A DNA stretch of 64,000 nucleotides from Betaproteobacteria bacterium (GCA_020621405.1 JAHRYN010000002.1:671676-735675); one strand, 5' to 3'. Shown: positions 35,362 to 44,422, counted from the stretch's first letter. The notes: a model not told the origin generated them from the sequence alone. Translations and numbers: made by a program.

Positions 35362-36690
35362 TCAGAAGAATTCGAGGTAGCTGTTCACTTCCCAGTCGGA
35401 CACGTGACGCATGTACTCGACCCATTCCATATGCTTGAGCCGCAGGAACTCGTCGACGACCGGACCCAGCGCGGCGCGGATCAGATCGTCCTGCTCGAGC
35501 GCCAGCAGCGCTTCGTGCAGGTTCTGCGGCAATACACGGATGCCGGCCGCATCGAGCTGGGCGGGCGTGTAGTCGTACAGGTTGTCGCGGTTCGGCGCGC
35601 CGGGATCGAGCTGGTTGTTGACGCCATCCATGCCGGCGGCGATGACCGCGGCGGTCGCGAGATAGGCGTTGCAGGAGGCATCGGGCAGGCGCAGTTCGAT
35701 GCGGCCGCCAGGGCTGCGGATCATGCCGGAGCGGTTGTTGTCGCCGTAGCAGATGTAGGCCGGTGCCCAGGTGGCGCCGGTCAGCGAACGGCCGACCACC
35801 AGACGCTTGTATGAATTGACCGTCGGACAGCACAGCGCGGCCAGCGCCGGCGCATGCTTGAGCAGGCCGGCGGTGAAGTGATACGCCAGCTTGGACAGTG
35901 CCAGGCCGTTCGGATCGGACTTGTCCTCGAACAGGTTCTTCGTGCCGTCGCCGATGCTCATGTGCATGTGCAGGCCGTTGCCCGGGCGGTTCGAGAAGGG
36001 CTTGGGCATGAAGGAACAGATCAGGCCGAGGTCGGCGGCGATCTCCGCCGCACCCATCTTGAAGAAGGTGTAGTGGTCGCAGGTGGTCAGCGCATCGGTG
36101 TAGGTGTAGTTGATCTCGAACTGCCCGTTCGCATCCTCGTGGTCGATCTGATAGACGTCGATGCCGACCGCACGCAGCGATTCCGACAGCCGCTCGAGAA
36201 AGACGCGCGCACGGGACAGCCCCTTGTAGTCGTAGCAGGGCTTGGCCAGCGTGTCGCCGGCATCGGCCGGCAGCAGCTTTCCCTCCACCTTGCGCAGCAG
36301 CGAAAACTCGGGTTCCATGCCGGTGTAGAAGGTCCAGCCCCGGGCCGCGAACTGTTCGAGCTGCTTCTTCAGCACGACGCGCGCGTCGTACTCGTGCGGC
36401 TTGCCGTGGGTGTGACCGTCGCAGGCGATGCGCGCATAGCCCGGCTGCCAGGGCACCAGTGACAGGGTGGACGAATCGCCGACCGCCATGTAGTCAGCAT
36501 CCACATTGGGCTGCATGCCCATGCCCCAGATCGCGAAACCGGCAAAGCCGGCACCGTCGCTCACCACGGTGTCGTAGTGCTCGACCGGCACCGACTTGGT
36601 CTTCGCCGAGCCGTGGATGTCGACGAACTGCGCCAGGATGTACCTGACCTTGCTGTCCTGCAGGAACTGCTTCGCTTCACCCGGTTTCAT
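35362..36690 (-). CDS. gmaS: Gamma-glutamylmethylamide synthetase (glutamine-synthetase-like)
   Basis: The 442-residue enzyme is related to type III-like glutamine synthetases and ligates methylamine to glutamate with ATP. It has the GS fold marks [11 protein letters not shown] (metal Glu), [38 protein letters not shown] (metal His), NSYKRLVVG and [12 protein letters not shown]. Its place between mgd and mgs genes is what separates it from ordinary glutamine synthetase. The Thr/Lys start [11 protein letters not shown] is typical of GmaS. Confidence 0.93.
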   Translation of the reverse strand: MKPGEAKQFLQDSKVRYILAQFVDIHGSAKTKSVPVEHYDTVVSDGAGFAGFAIWGMGMQPNVDADYMAVGDSSTLSLVPWQPGYARIACDGHTHGKPHEYDARVVLKKQLEQFAARGWTFYTGMEPEFSLLRKVEGKLLPADAGDTLAKPCYDYKGLSRARVFLERLSESLRAVGIDVYQIDHEDANGQFEINYTYTDALTTCDHYTFFKMGAAEIAADLGLICSFMPKPFSNRPGNGLHMHMSIGDGTKNLFEDKSDPNGLALSKLAYHFTAGLLKHAPALAALCCPTVNSYKRLVVGRSLTGATWAPAYICYGDNNRSGMIRSPGGRIELRLPDASCNAYLATAAVIAAGMDGVNNQLDPGAPNRDNLYDYTPAQLDAAGIRVLPQNLHEALLALEQDDLIRAALGPVVDEFLRLKHMEWVEYMRHVSDWEVNSYLEFF

Positions 36691-36722
36691 CGCCCCATCT
36701 CCCTCAGTTCATGCCGATCGAA

Positions 36723-37424
36723 TCAGTTGTTCGCGTGCCGCCAGGGCGACGCATCGTTGTGTTGTCCGGCCAGGCTGCCCAGCGCGTCCAGGCCGACTGC
36801 GCCGCCACCGAGATCGCCGGCGACCTCGACCAGCGTGGCCCACAGATAGCCGCCCCAGGTGCCGTCGCACCACAGCCGGAAATGCGGGCCTGCCGGTCCG
36901 TCCAGCGCAAGTACCGTGATGCCGACGCCGGCCATCGAGGTCATCGCCAGCGCCTGCCCGTCCGGCAGCAGCCGGTCGAAGTCAAAGGCGCAGGTCTGGC
37001 GCAGAAGTTCGGGCGCACGGGTGCCGGCGATCAGCAGCGCGGCGTCGAAACGCGGCACCGGATAGATGCGCTCACCCGGCGTCGCCGCACTGATCCGGTC
37101 GGCATGTGTTCCGCCCGGCGCATCCTCGATCAGGTATTCGGTCGTGCCCAGGCGCGCCACCAGCGTGCCGTCGTCCATGTGCAGGAAGCTGTTGTGCCGG
37201 GGCGGTGTCGCGATGCCCAGCGCATTCAGCCAGTTGGCCGCCCCGGCGCCCTTGACCCCTGCACGACGGCGGAAGCTGAGATCACCGATGCCCGCGAGCA
37301 CGAGCTTCGCGGCATCGTCGGCGCCGAAGGACGCCGGCGTCTGCATGCCTTCGGCCTGCGTCCAGCGTGCCGCGTGTGAAACCTGTACGTCATGGAGCGG
37401 ACTGATCCGCAGCGGCGCGTTCAT
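36723..37424 (-). CDS. mgdD: N-methylglutamate dehydrogenase subunit D (sarcosine-oxidase gamma-like)
   Basis: The 233-residue protein matches the SoxG family, a GcvT-like fold that completes the folate site of the heterotetramer. Recognisable elements are LSFRRRAGVKGAGAANWL, LGTTEYLIED and FRLWCDGTWGGYLWATLVEVA near the C-terminus. Its ATG overlaps the mgdC stop (4 bp), so translation is coupled. The downstream gene gmaS starts 32 bp later. Confidence 0.9.
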   Translation of the reverse strand: MNAPLRISPLHDVQVSHAARWTQAEGMQTPASFGADDAAKLVLAGIGDLSFRRRAGVKGAGAANWLNALGIATPPRHNSFLHMDDGTLVARLGTTEYLIEDAPGGTHADRISAATPGERIYPVPRFDAALLIAGTRAPELLRQTCAFDFDRLLPDGQALAMTSMAGVGITVLALDGPAGPHFRLWCDGTWGGYLWATLVEVAGDLGGGAVGLDALGSLAGQHNDASPWRHANN

Positions 37425-40321
37425 GAGGACTCCTTCTGGCGCAGGTCGTCGGGATCGAAGAAGGGTGTCGTGCAGACTTCGGCCTGCACCATCGCCCCAT
37501 CGGTGACGCGTATCGAGATCTGCGTGCCGGGCTCGGCCATCGACGGCAGCACGAAGGCGAGGCCGATGTGGCGACCGACGTTAGGACTCCATGCAATGCT
37601 GGTCACCCGACCGGCGATGTCGCCGTCGGCGATGATCAGATGGCATTCCAGCGGCACCTGACCGGTATGGTTCTCCGGCAGGTGGAAGCCGACCAGGCGC
37701 CGCTTCAGCGGCATCTTCCGGATGATCTGCAGCGAACGCTTGCCGGTGAAGAAGGGCTTGTCCAGCCTGACCGCCCAGTCCATGCCGACCTCGAACGGAT
37801 TGCTGAGGCCGTCGGTATCCTGGCTGACGATCAGATGGCCTTTTTCCAGCCGCAGCAGGCGCTGCGCCTCGACGCCGAAAGGCGCGATGCCTGAGGCCTC
37901 GCCAGCCGTCATCAGCGCATCCCACAGCGTCGGAGCGTATTCGGCCGGCACGTGGATTTCGTAGCCCCACTCGCCGACGAAACCGACACGCATCAGACGC
38001 GCCGCGATGCCGGCGACCGTGCCCGTCCGAACCCCCAGATAGGGGAAGGCCTGCGACGACAGATCCTGGTCGGTGAGCTGCGCCAGCACCGCGCGCGAAG
38101 CCGGGCCGGCGAGGTTCATCGCCGCATAGGCGCCGGTCAGGTTCACCAGTCCGCAGTCCAGCTTCCACTCGACATTCAGGCGCGACAGCTCGCGATACAC
38201 CGTGGCCGCACCCGAAGTCGTGGTGGTGAAGTAGAAGACGTCGTCGGCGACGCGGGCAACCACGCCCTCGTCCACCATCACGCCGGATTCGTCGCACATG
38301 AGGGCATAGCGCGTGGCGCCGACCGGCATCGTGTCGTAGCGGCCGGCATAGACCCGGTTCAGGAATTCGGCCGCCTGCGGACCGCGCACTTCGAGCTTGC
38401 CCAGCGTGCCGACATCGATCAGACCGACCGCGCTGCGCACCCGGCCCGCTTCGGCGCGGATGCAGTCGATGCGCGACCGACCTGCGACCGCGTAGTACTC
38501 CGGACGCTCCCACGCGCCGGCCTGCATGAACACGGCGCCGAGCGCGGCGTGGCGGCCGTGCAGCGGCGAGTGGCGCTGCGGGCTGAAGCCGCGCCCGGCC
38601 AGGTGCGACAGCGGCACCGGATGGAAGAACGGACGCGCCGTCGTGGTGCCGACCTGCTGCGGCGACTTGCCGGTCAGGCGCGCGAGGATGCGCAGCGCCG
38701 TCATGTTCGAGTGCTTGCCCTGGCTCGGCCCCATGCCGACGGTCGAGAACCGCTTCAGAAGCTCGATGTTGTCGTAGCCCTCCTGCACCGCATTCTCGAA
38801 GTCCTTCACCTGAAGGTCTTCATCGAAGTCGACGAAGTTCTTGCCGTCCGGATGGGCAACGACCGGCCATGCCAGCGACGGCGATTCGGACTCCGCGTCG
38901 ACCGTGATGTCGACCGCCGTGCCGCAACCGGCATGCGCCGCCGCAGCAGCACCCGCACGCCGGCCATCGGCCATACGTGCGTCGAGCTGATAGACGCCGT
39001 TGACCCGTCCGCAGGCAAAGACGCCTTCCGGCAATCGGCTCGGGACAAATTGCTGCAGCAGGTCGTCGAAACGCATCTTCGTTCCGGCCTGGTACAGCAG
39101 GTTGGCCGACGGCGCCCAGCCCGTGCTCATGGCCAGACCGTCGCAGTCGACGCGCCGCAGGGACCCGGGCACGACTGCGCCCGCGGCATCGATGCGGCAC
39201 AGCGTCGCGCCGGCCAGTTCGCCGTCGAGACCCGCATGCGCTTCGTACACCGCGTGGCCGGCCAGCAGTTCGACGCCCTTGCGGCTCAACTCGTCAAGCT
39301 GCGCAGACGAGGGCACCACCGCGCGCATGTCGACGACCGCAGCGACCACGGCACCGGCGGCGATCAGATCGAGCGCGACACGGTAGCCGTCGGCGTTGGC
39401 GGTAAGCACCACCGCGCGATTCGCCGGTCGCACCGCGTAACGGTAGATCAGGCGCTGCATCGCCGAACCCAGCATGACGCCCGGCAGGTCGTTGTTGCGG
39501 AACACCGCCGGCTGCTCGAACGCACCGCCGGCGACGACGACCGCCTGAGCGCGCATCTTGGTCATCCGTTCGGCATCGATCAGCGGCAGCCAGTGGTCCG
39601 CGTAGCAGGCCGCGGCACAGGTGGCTTCCAGCAGGCGGATGCGCGGATGCGTGCGCACCTTGTCGAGCAGCGTGCGCGTCTGCAGCCGGCGTGCCTCGTC
39701 GCCGCCGAGCTGGAACAGTCCGCTGCCACCGGCACGCGCGTTCTCGTCGACCACGACCACGCTGGCACCGGCTCCGGCAGCCGACAGCGCGGCGGCCAGA
39801 CCCGACGGTCCAGCGCCGATCACCAGTACGTCACAGAAGTCGTAGCACTTTGGCGTGCGGATGTGCGGTGTATCGAAGTCGAGCACGCCCAGCCCGGTAA
39901 TGCGGCGGAACAGGCGCTCCCACTTCGGGAACAGGCGCTTCGAGTGGAAGGCTTTGTAGTAGAAGCCGACCGGCAGGAAGCGGGCGAACAGGCCGAGCAC
40001 GCGGGCGCGGTCCTGCGCCAGTCCGCCGAAGGTGTTCACCGCCGTCAGGTCCATGCCCTCGCGCAACGCGACCACGTCGCCGCGCGTATTCAGACGCGGG
40101 CCGTCCTGAAGCATGACATTCACGTCATGATTGGCGGCCGACAGGATGCCGCGCACCCGGTGGTACTTGAAGCTGCGGCCCTGCGTGCGCTGGCCGGCCG
40201 CCCACAGCGCACTGGCGATGCTGTCGCCGGCCAGCCCCTCGAACGCATGTCCCTCGAAGCGGAAACGGACCACGCGGCAGCGGTCGACCCACTCGTCCGG
40301 CATGACAGGAATGCGGGTCAC
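37421..40321 (-). CDS. mgdC: N-methylglutamate dehydrogenase subunit C (sarcosine-oxidase alpha-like)
   Basis: The 966-residue protein has an N-terminal Fer2_4-type domain (residues about 8-95), a Rossmann FAD/NAD domain starting CDVLVIGAGPSGLAAA near residue 165, and a GcvT-type folate domain over the last 380 residues (MADGRRAGAAAA, GKFRRLEKGHLIVSQDTDG region). It oxidises N-methylglutamate together with the MgdA subunit and can pass the C1 unit to THF. A GTG start at 40321 overlaps the mgdB stop (GTGA) and gives the family N-terminus V-T-R-I-P-V-M-P-D-E-W-V-D-R; the first ATG would be six codons later. Confidence 0.93.
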   Translation of the reverse strand: MTRIPVMPDEWVDRCRVVRFRFEGHAFEGLAGDSIASALWAAGQRTQGRSFKYHRVRGILSAANHDVNVMLQDGPRLNTRGDVVALREGMDLTAVNTFGGLAQDRARVLGLFARFLPVGFYYKAFHSKRLFPKWERLFRRITGLGVLDFDTPHIRTPKCYDFCDVLVIGAGPSGLAAALSAAGAGASVVVVDENARAGGSGLFQLGGDEARRLQTRTLLDKVRTHPRIRLLEATCAAACYADHWLPLIDAERMTKMRAQAVVVAGGAFEQPAVFRNNDLPGVMLGSAMQRLIYRYAVRPANRAVVLTANADGYRVALDLIAAGAVVAAVVDMRAVVPSSAQLDELSRKGVELLAGHAVYEAHAGLDGELAGATLCRIDAAGAVVPGSLRRVDCDGLAMSTGWAPSANLLYQAGTKMRFDDLLQQFVPSRLPEGVFACGRVNGVYQLDARMADGRRAGAAAAAHAGCGTAVDITVDAESESPSLAWPVVAHPDGKNFVDFDEDLQVKDFENAVQEGYDNIELLKRFSTVGMGPSQGKHSNMTALRILARLTGKSPQQVGTTTARPFFHPVPLSHLAGRGFSPQRHSPLHGRHAALGAVFMQAGAWERPEYYAVAGRSRIDCIRAEAGRVRSAVGLIDVGTLGKLEVRGPQAAEFLNRVYAGRYDTMPVGATRYALMCDESGVMVDEGVVARVADDVFYFTTTTSGAATVYRELSRLNVEWKLDCGLVNLTGAYAAMNLAGPASRAVLAQLTDQDLSSQAFPYLGVRTGTVAGIAARLMRVGFVGEWGYEIHVPAEYAPTLWDALMTAGEASGIAPFGVEAQRLLRLEKGHLIVSQDTDGLSNPFEVGMDWAVRLDKPFFTGKRSLQIIRKMPLKRRLVGFHLPENHTGQVPLECHLIIADGDIAGRVTSIAWSPNVGRHIGLAFVLPSMAEPGTQISIRVTDGAMVQAEVCTTPFFDPDDLRQKESS

Positions 40322-40575
40322 TTGTCGTCTCCGTGCAGCCAGGTGCGCAGCACCTTGTCTTTTTCGGTGTCGCGTTCGGCGATGAACCAGGTGTTCGAAG
40401 GCGTGTGGCACCACCACTCCTTCTTCACGCCGGGCGCGCCGTTGCGGTTGAACACGTAATCGGCCCACTGCGCGTCGCTGCAGGTGTCCGCATCCGGCAC
40501 CGGACGGATTTCGCCCCAGTACGCGAATTCGGAGATCGGGCGCGTGCCGTTGATCGGACAGGTCATCAGCTTCAT
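40318..40575 (-). CDS. mgdB: N-methylglutamate dehydrogenase subunit B (sarcosine-oxidase delta-like)
   Basis: The 85-residue protein is SoxD-like, starting MKLMTCPINGTRPISEF and containing WWCHTPSNTWFIAERDT. In heterotetrameric sarcosine oxidase the delta subunit binds zinc with a CPxC motif; here the second Cys is replaced (CPIN), as I recall for NMG dehydrogenases, so the metal site is probably altered or lost. It lies 15 bp after mgdA and overlaps mgdC. Confidence 0.92.
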   Translation of the reverse strand: MKLMTCPINGTRPISEFAYWGEIRPVPDADTCSDAQWADYVFNRNGAPGVKKEWWCHTPSNTWFIAERDTEKDKVLRTWLHGDDK

Positions 40576-40590
40576 GTCATCGCTTCCTTC

Positions 40591-41832
40591 TCAGTGACCA
40601 ACGCTCGCCGCACCCTTCTCGCCGGTCAGCGAGTAGTTGCGGAAGCGGTCGAGCGAGAATCCGGTGATCAGTTCATGCGGGCAGTCGTTGGCGACGGTCC
40701 AGGCCATCGTCTTGCCGCACACCGGAGTCGCCTTGAAACCCCAGGTGCCCCAGCCGGCATCGAGGTAGAAGCCGTCGATTGCGGTCTTGCCCATGATCGG
40801 TGCGAAGTCGGGTGTCATGTCGGCCATGCCGGCCCACTGGCGTACCACCTTGACGTGCGACAGGAAGGGGAACATGTCGAGCAGATGCGCCGACAGGCCT
40901 TCCGGGAAATCGAGCGTCGAGCGCGTGGACTGCACTTCGTACGGGTCGAGCGAAGCGCCCATCACCAGTTCGCCGCGCGCGCTCTGGCTGACGTAGATGT
41001 GCAGGCTGCCGGACACCAGGATGGAATCGAGCCAGGGCTTCATCGGCTCGCTCACCATGGCCTGCAGCGGATGCACGTAGATCGGCGTCCTGATGCCTAC
41101 CATGTCCGTGATGCGCGGCGTGAAACCGGCAACCGCACAGATCACCTTGTTGGTCGCGATGAAGCCGCGCGTCGTATGCACGCCAACCACCTTGCCGGCC
41201 CTGAGCTCGATGCCGGTAACGGCGGTCTGCTGATGGATTTCCACGCCGCGCATGTCGGCGCCGCGACCATAACCCCAGGCCACCGCGTCATGCCGCGCCA
41301 CGGCGCCCGGTGCGTGATACAGCGCACCCATGATGGGGGCGTGGCCACCGCATGACAGATCCATCTGCGGCGTCGCGCGCTTCACCTCTTCCGGACCGAC
41401 CACTTCCGAGGCGATGCCGTAGTGCTTGTTCACCTCGGCGCGCCAGCGCATCGTGCGCAGCGCCGAATCGGTGTGCGCCAGCGTGAAGTGACCACGCGTG
41501 GAATAGAACAGGTTGAGATCGAACTCTTCCGACAGGTCCTGCCACAACTGCACCGACCTGTCGTAGAACTTCACGCCCTCGGGCGTCAGGTAGTTCGAAC
41601 GGATGATCGTCGTGTTGCGGCCGGTGTTGCCGCCGCCGATATAGCCCTTCTCCAGCACCGCCACATTGGTGATGCCGTGGTCGCGCGCCAGGTAGTAGGC
41701 ACTGGCCAGACCGTGACCACCACCGCCGATGATCACCACGTCGTACGAAGGCTTGAGCTTGTCGTGCGTCGTGAACATCCGCGGTTCCGGATGTGACTTC
41801 GACAGACCGAATCGCAATAGACGCCAGGGCAT
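40591..41832 (-). CDS. mgdA: N-methylglutamate dehydrogenase subunit A (sarcosine-oxidase beta-like)
   Basis: The 413-residue flavoprotein is the amine-oxidising subunit. It has the FAD motif VVIIGGGGHGLASAYYLA, the covalent/noncovalent flavin region LEKGYIGGGNTGRNTTIIRSNY, and the C-terminal GFYLDAGWGTWGFKATPVCGKTMA typical of SoxB. It is the first gene of the minus-strand operon, divergent from the XRE-cupin regulator with a 203-bp spacer. Start choice among the first in-frame ATGs (41832, and M19 inside) is not certain. Confidence 0.93.
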   Translation of the reverse strand: MPWRLLRFGLSKSHPEPRMFTTHDKLKPSYDVVIIGGGGHGLASAYYLARDHGITNVAVLEKGYIGGGNTGRNTTIIRSNYLTPEGVKFYDRSVQLWQDLSEEFDLNLFYSTRGHFTLAHTDSALRTMRWRAEVNKHYGIASEVVGPEEVKRATPQMDLSCGGHAPIMGALYHAPGAVARHDAVAWGYGRGADMRGVEIHQQTAVTGIELRAGKVVGVHTTRGFIATNKVICAVAGFTPRITDMVGIRTPIYVHPLQAMVSEPMKPWLDSILVSGSLHIYVSQSARGELVMGASLDPYEVQSTRSTLDFPEGLSAHLLDMFPFLSHVKVVRQWAGMADMTPDFAPIMGKTAIDGFYLDAGWGTWGFKATPVCGKTMAWTVANDCPHELITGFSLDRFRNYSLTGEKGAASVGH

Positions 41833-41845
41833 GGGTGTTTCCGCA

Positions 41846-41853
41846 AGTTCGAA
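41846..41853. promoter_or_regulatory. Candidate operator half 1 (AGTTCGAA)
   Basis: AGTTCGAA occurs here and again at 41917-41924 in the 203-bp divergent spacer, 71 bp apart. The two 8-mers are identical on the same strand. This suggests a binding site for the adjacent XRE-cupin regulator; that is inference. Confidence 0.4.
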
Positions 41854-41916
41854 CAGAAGGGAGGCGCTGCATGACCCGGCCGTGCTTTCGCGACAGGATT
41901 CTCACAGAGCAACTTT

Positions 41917-41951
41917 AGTTCGAATCATGAACCTTTTTAATCATTAGTCAA
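41917..41951 (-). promoter_or_regulatory. Candidate mgdA promoter overlapping operator half 2
   Basis: On the minus strand TTGACT (41946-41951), 17 bp, ATGATT (41923-41928) make a possible sigma-70 promoter for mgdABCD-gmaS-mgsABC. The -10 box overlaps the second AGTTCGAA (41917-41924) and a GTTC-N7-GAAC dyad (41918-41932), a layout expected of a repressor site. Confidence 0.4.
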
Positions 41952-41996
41952 CAAAATTTCTCTCCATGAAACTCGCTGTGTAGAATCCGGCCGAAC

Positions 41997-42016
41997 AGGG
42001 GTCAAGGCCGACCCCT
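41997..42016 (+). repeat. Leader hairpin before the XRE-cupin gene
   Basis: AGGGGTC, loop AAGGCC, GACCCCT form a perfect 7-bp stem 19 bp before the ATG. A TAGAAT at 41981-41986 could be the -10 of the regulator gene, so this hairpin would lie at the start of its transcript. Confidence 0.4.
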
Positions 42017-42035
42017 CTCCGGAGCAGGCAAGCCA

Positions 42036-42641
42036 ATGAGCGGACAAGATGGCGTGATGGAAGGCGAGCTCGAGCGTTACCTCGGAAACACCATCCGGGA
42101 GCTGCGCCGGGCGCATGGACTGACGATTGCGGATATTTCGGAACGCGCGGACATCAGCCGCGGCATGCTGTCGCGCATCGAGAACGGACAGACCGCGACC
42201 AGCCTCGACGCGCTGTCGCGCATTGCGCGCGCACTTGGCGTGTCACTGTCGGCGCTGTTCAAGAACTACGAGGCGGAGGGTGGTGGTGCGCAGCTGATCA
42301 AGGCCGGCGAAAGCATGGAGGTGGCGCGACGCGGTACGCGCAGCGGTCACACCTACCACCTGCTGTCCTACCAGCAGGGGCCGTCCAAGCAGTTCGAGCC
42401 CTTCCTGATCACGATCGAGCACGAATCGGCGACCTTTCCGGTGTTCGAGCACCCGGGCACCGAATTCATCTACATGCTGGAAGGCCGCATCGAGTACCGG
42501 CACGGCAAGACGGTGTACGACCTCGAACCGGGCGATTCGCTGACGTTCGACGGCAATGTGCCGCACGGACCGGACAAGCTGACCCAGGTGCCGATCCGCT
42601 TCCTGTCCATCATCATCTATCCGGAACAGCCGGCCGAATGA
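42036..42641 (+). CDS. XRE-family regulator with C-terminal cupin sensor domain
   Basis: The 201-residue protein has an N-terminal HTH (IRELRRAHGLTIADISERADISRGMLSRIENGQTATSLDALSRIARALGVS split over residues about 15-60) and a C-terminal cupin barrel (GTEFIYMLEGRIEYRHGKTVYDLEPGDSLTFDGNVPHGP). Such regulators bind small ligands in the cupin and often sit next to amine or amino-acid catabolic genes. It is divergent from mgdA, so control of the NMG operon is likely. The inducer is unknown. Confidence 0.9.
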   Translation: MSGQDGVMEGELERYLGNTIRELRRAHGLTIADISERADISRGMLSRIENGQTATSLDALSRIARALGVSLSALFKNYEAEGGGAQLIKAGESMEVARRGTRSGHTYHLLSYQQGPSKQFEPFLITIEHESATFPVFEHPGTEFIYMLEGRIEYRHGKTVYDLEPGDSLTFDGNVPHGPDKLTQVPIRFLSIIIYPEQPAE

Positions 42642-42649
42642 GGCGTTGC

Positions 42650-42696
42650 GCGGACAGCTCGTGTCCGCGGCAACCGGGCCGGCGGGACCGGCCCGG
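42650..42696. terminator. Two GC-rich hairpins between convergent genes
   Basis: Stem 1 is GCGGACA/TGTCCGC (42650-42668); stem 2 is CCGGGCCGG/CCGGCCCGG (42674-42696, 9 bp, 5-nt loop). They fill the 73-bp gap between the regulator and the transglutaminase genes. No T tract is seen on either strand, so any termination may be bidirectional and rho-assisted. Confidence 0.45.
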
Positions 42697-42714
42697 GTCA
42701 CATCGGGATGTGGA

Positions 42715-43812
42715 TCAGGCGGTCACTTCCTTCGACGTGATCCGGTAGACAAAGCCGGCCGCATCGAGGCTGTCCAGGCGGCCAGACGCTGTTTCCGCCT
42801 GCGGATACATCAGGAAGGGCACGGCCGCACCCTTCGACTCGGGCAGCACGACGTCGTGCGCCGTGTTGTAGGCGAGCCAGTTCATCTCCCAGGCACCGAA
42901 CAGCGTCTTGCGCGCTGCGCGCACCACGTCGTCCTGCAGGGTCAGACCCGGGCGTTCCTCCAGCACCACCTTGCGCACGTCGGCCGGATCGACCGGTACC
43001 CAGCCGAAGCCGGCCAGCCATACCTCGGCACGGCAGTGCTGTGCCTTGGTGATGTCGCCGCTCTTGCCCAGGCTCTTGTAGCCGAACTTCGAATCGGCCA
43101 CACGGATGCCATACACATCGCGTGCCGGCAGGCCGGAGGCGCGCGCCAGGCCGACATAAAGCGCATTCAGGTCGGCGCACTTGCCGGTCAGGTTGCCGCT
43201 TTCCAGCATGCTGCGGATGTCGCCCAGGCCGCAGCCGCGGGTTTTCGGATTGCGTTCGGTGTTGTCGCAAATCCACTCGTACAGCGCGCGCGCGCGGTCG
43301 ATGTCGCTGTTCGCACCCTTGGTGATCTTCAACGCGGTATCGCGCACGATGCCGTCGACCGGCAGCAGTGCGGTCGGCCCGGTGAACAGCTTGTGCGAAG
43401 CGGCATCCAGCGGCGCCACGGCACCCGGCTGCGACAGGTCGATCGCGCGGTCGCGCGTGGTGAAACGGCTGACCACCTCGATCTCCGGCGCCTCCTGACC
43501 GGCGCGCCACTGCGCCATCAGCATCTTCACGCCGCGCCCGGCATCTTCGACGATCCCGGCGCGCGCGGCATTGCCCTGCCACTCGTTGCCCATCGGCTTG
43601 ATCCAGTCCGAACTTTCGATCGACGGCAGCGGAATCCAGGCCGTGACCTCCTGCCCGGCCGCAGCCGGCGTCACATGGGTGGTCACTTCGAACACGCGCC
43701 AGCCATTGGCCGGCGAAGGATCGAAACCACCCTGCGCGGCACGCGCGGAAAACGGCAACGCAGTCGACATGCCCGCCAGTGCGGAAGCCTTGATGAAACG
43801 ACGACGATCCAT
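42715..43812 (-). CDS. Tat-exported transglutaminase-like cysteine protease
   Basis: The 365-residue protein begins MDRRRFIKASALAGM, a clear twin-arginine signal. The mature part has a transglutaminase core with the catalytic triad Cys212 (TGKCADLNAL), His259 (AQHCRAEVW) and Asp275 (PVDPADV). Such enzymes act as peptidases or cross-linkers in the periplasm; the substrate is unknown. The start at 43812 is chosen for the signal sequence. A TlpA-like gene lies 26 bp upstream on the same strand. A different frame overlaps most of this gene and is a shadow. Confidence 0.88.
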   Translation of the reverse strand: MDRRRFIKASALAGMSTALPFSARAAQGGFDPSPANGWRVFEVTTHVTPAAAGQEVTAWIPLPSIESSDWIKPMGNEWQGNAARAGIVEDAGRGVKMLMAQWRAGQEAPEIEVVSRFTTRDRAIDLSQPGAVAPLDAASHKLFTGPTALLPVDGIVRDTALKITKGANSDIDRARALYEWICDNTERNPKTRGCGLGDIRSMLESGNLTGKCADLNALYVGLARASGLPARDVYGIRVADSKFGYKSLGKSGDITKAQHCRAEVWLAGFGWVPVDPADVRKVVLEERPGLTLQDDVVRAARKTLFGAWEMNWLAYNTAHDVVLPESKGAAVPFLMYPQAETASGRLDSLDAAGFVYRITSKEVTA

Positions 43813-43838
43813 GAATCGATACTCCAATGAACTGAAAA

Positions 43839-44345
43839 TCACTCGAACAGACGCTGCAGTTGCCTGGCAACCGCCTCGTCGTCCCACTCGATCACGCCCT
43901 GCGCCCGCGCAACCACGCGATGCCGGCTGTCGAGCACGACGGTATAGGGCAGCATGCGCGCGCCCCAGGCCCGGCTGGTACGCTGGTCACGGTCGTGCAG
44001 CACCGGCAGCGTCAGCTTCGCATCGCGCATGAATTTCGTCGCATCCGCCTCGCGGTCCGCCACCGCCACCGTCAGCACCACGACGCCGTACGCCGCCAGC
44101 CGTGCCCCCGCGCGCGCCAGCGCCGGCATCTCCTCGCGGCAGGGCTCGCACCAGGACGCCCAGAAATTGATGATCAGCGGCCGTCCCGCGTACGTCTCGA
44201 TCAGCCGCCCCAGCTGCGGATCATCGCTGCGCGGCGCCGCGGACGGTGCCTCGATCACCAGCTCCGACGCCTGAACCGTTGCACCGGTCAGGCACATCAG
44301 CGCAGTAAGGCACAGACGCTGCCATGTATTTGCTGCCGGATGCAC
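43839..44345 (-). CDS. TlpA-like periplasmic thioredoxin
   Basis: The 168-residue protein has a signal peptide ending TVQA-S, then LGRLIETYAGRPLIINFWASWCEPCREEMPAL with the Cys66/Cys69 redox pair, VVLTVAVADREADATKFM and ARMLPYTVVLDSRHRV with the cis-Pro. This is a TlpA/ResA-type protein, probably a periplasmic thiol reductant. Its position directly before a Cys-dependent Tat transglutaminase suggests it keeps that Cys reduced; this is inference. Confidence 0.88.
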   Translation of the reverse strand: MHPAANTWQRLCLTALMCLTGATVQASELVIEAPSAAPRSDDPQLGRLIETYAGRPLIINFWASWCEPCREEMPALARAGARLAAYGVVVLTVAVADREADATKFMRDAKLTLPVLHDRDQRTSRAWGARMLPYTVVLDSRHRVVARAQGVIEWDDEAVARQLQRLFE

Positions 44346-44422
44346 GACGGTCCTTCGGCGCCAAAGGCGCGGAGTCTACCTGTCGCGGGCGTCCATGGAC
44401 ACCCGGCACGGCGGTAACGACG

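Noticed and set aside
37952-40459. 835-codon open frame on the plus strand opposite mgdC
   Set aside because: It mirrors the frame of a well-supported gene in GC-rich DNA, is rich in Arg, His and Gln and shows no family motif.
42698-43870. Second minus-strand frame of 390 codons over the transglutaminase gene
   Set aside because: The other frame has the Tat signal and the Cys-His-Asp triad, so this one is a shadow.
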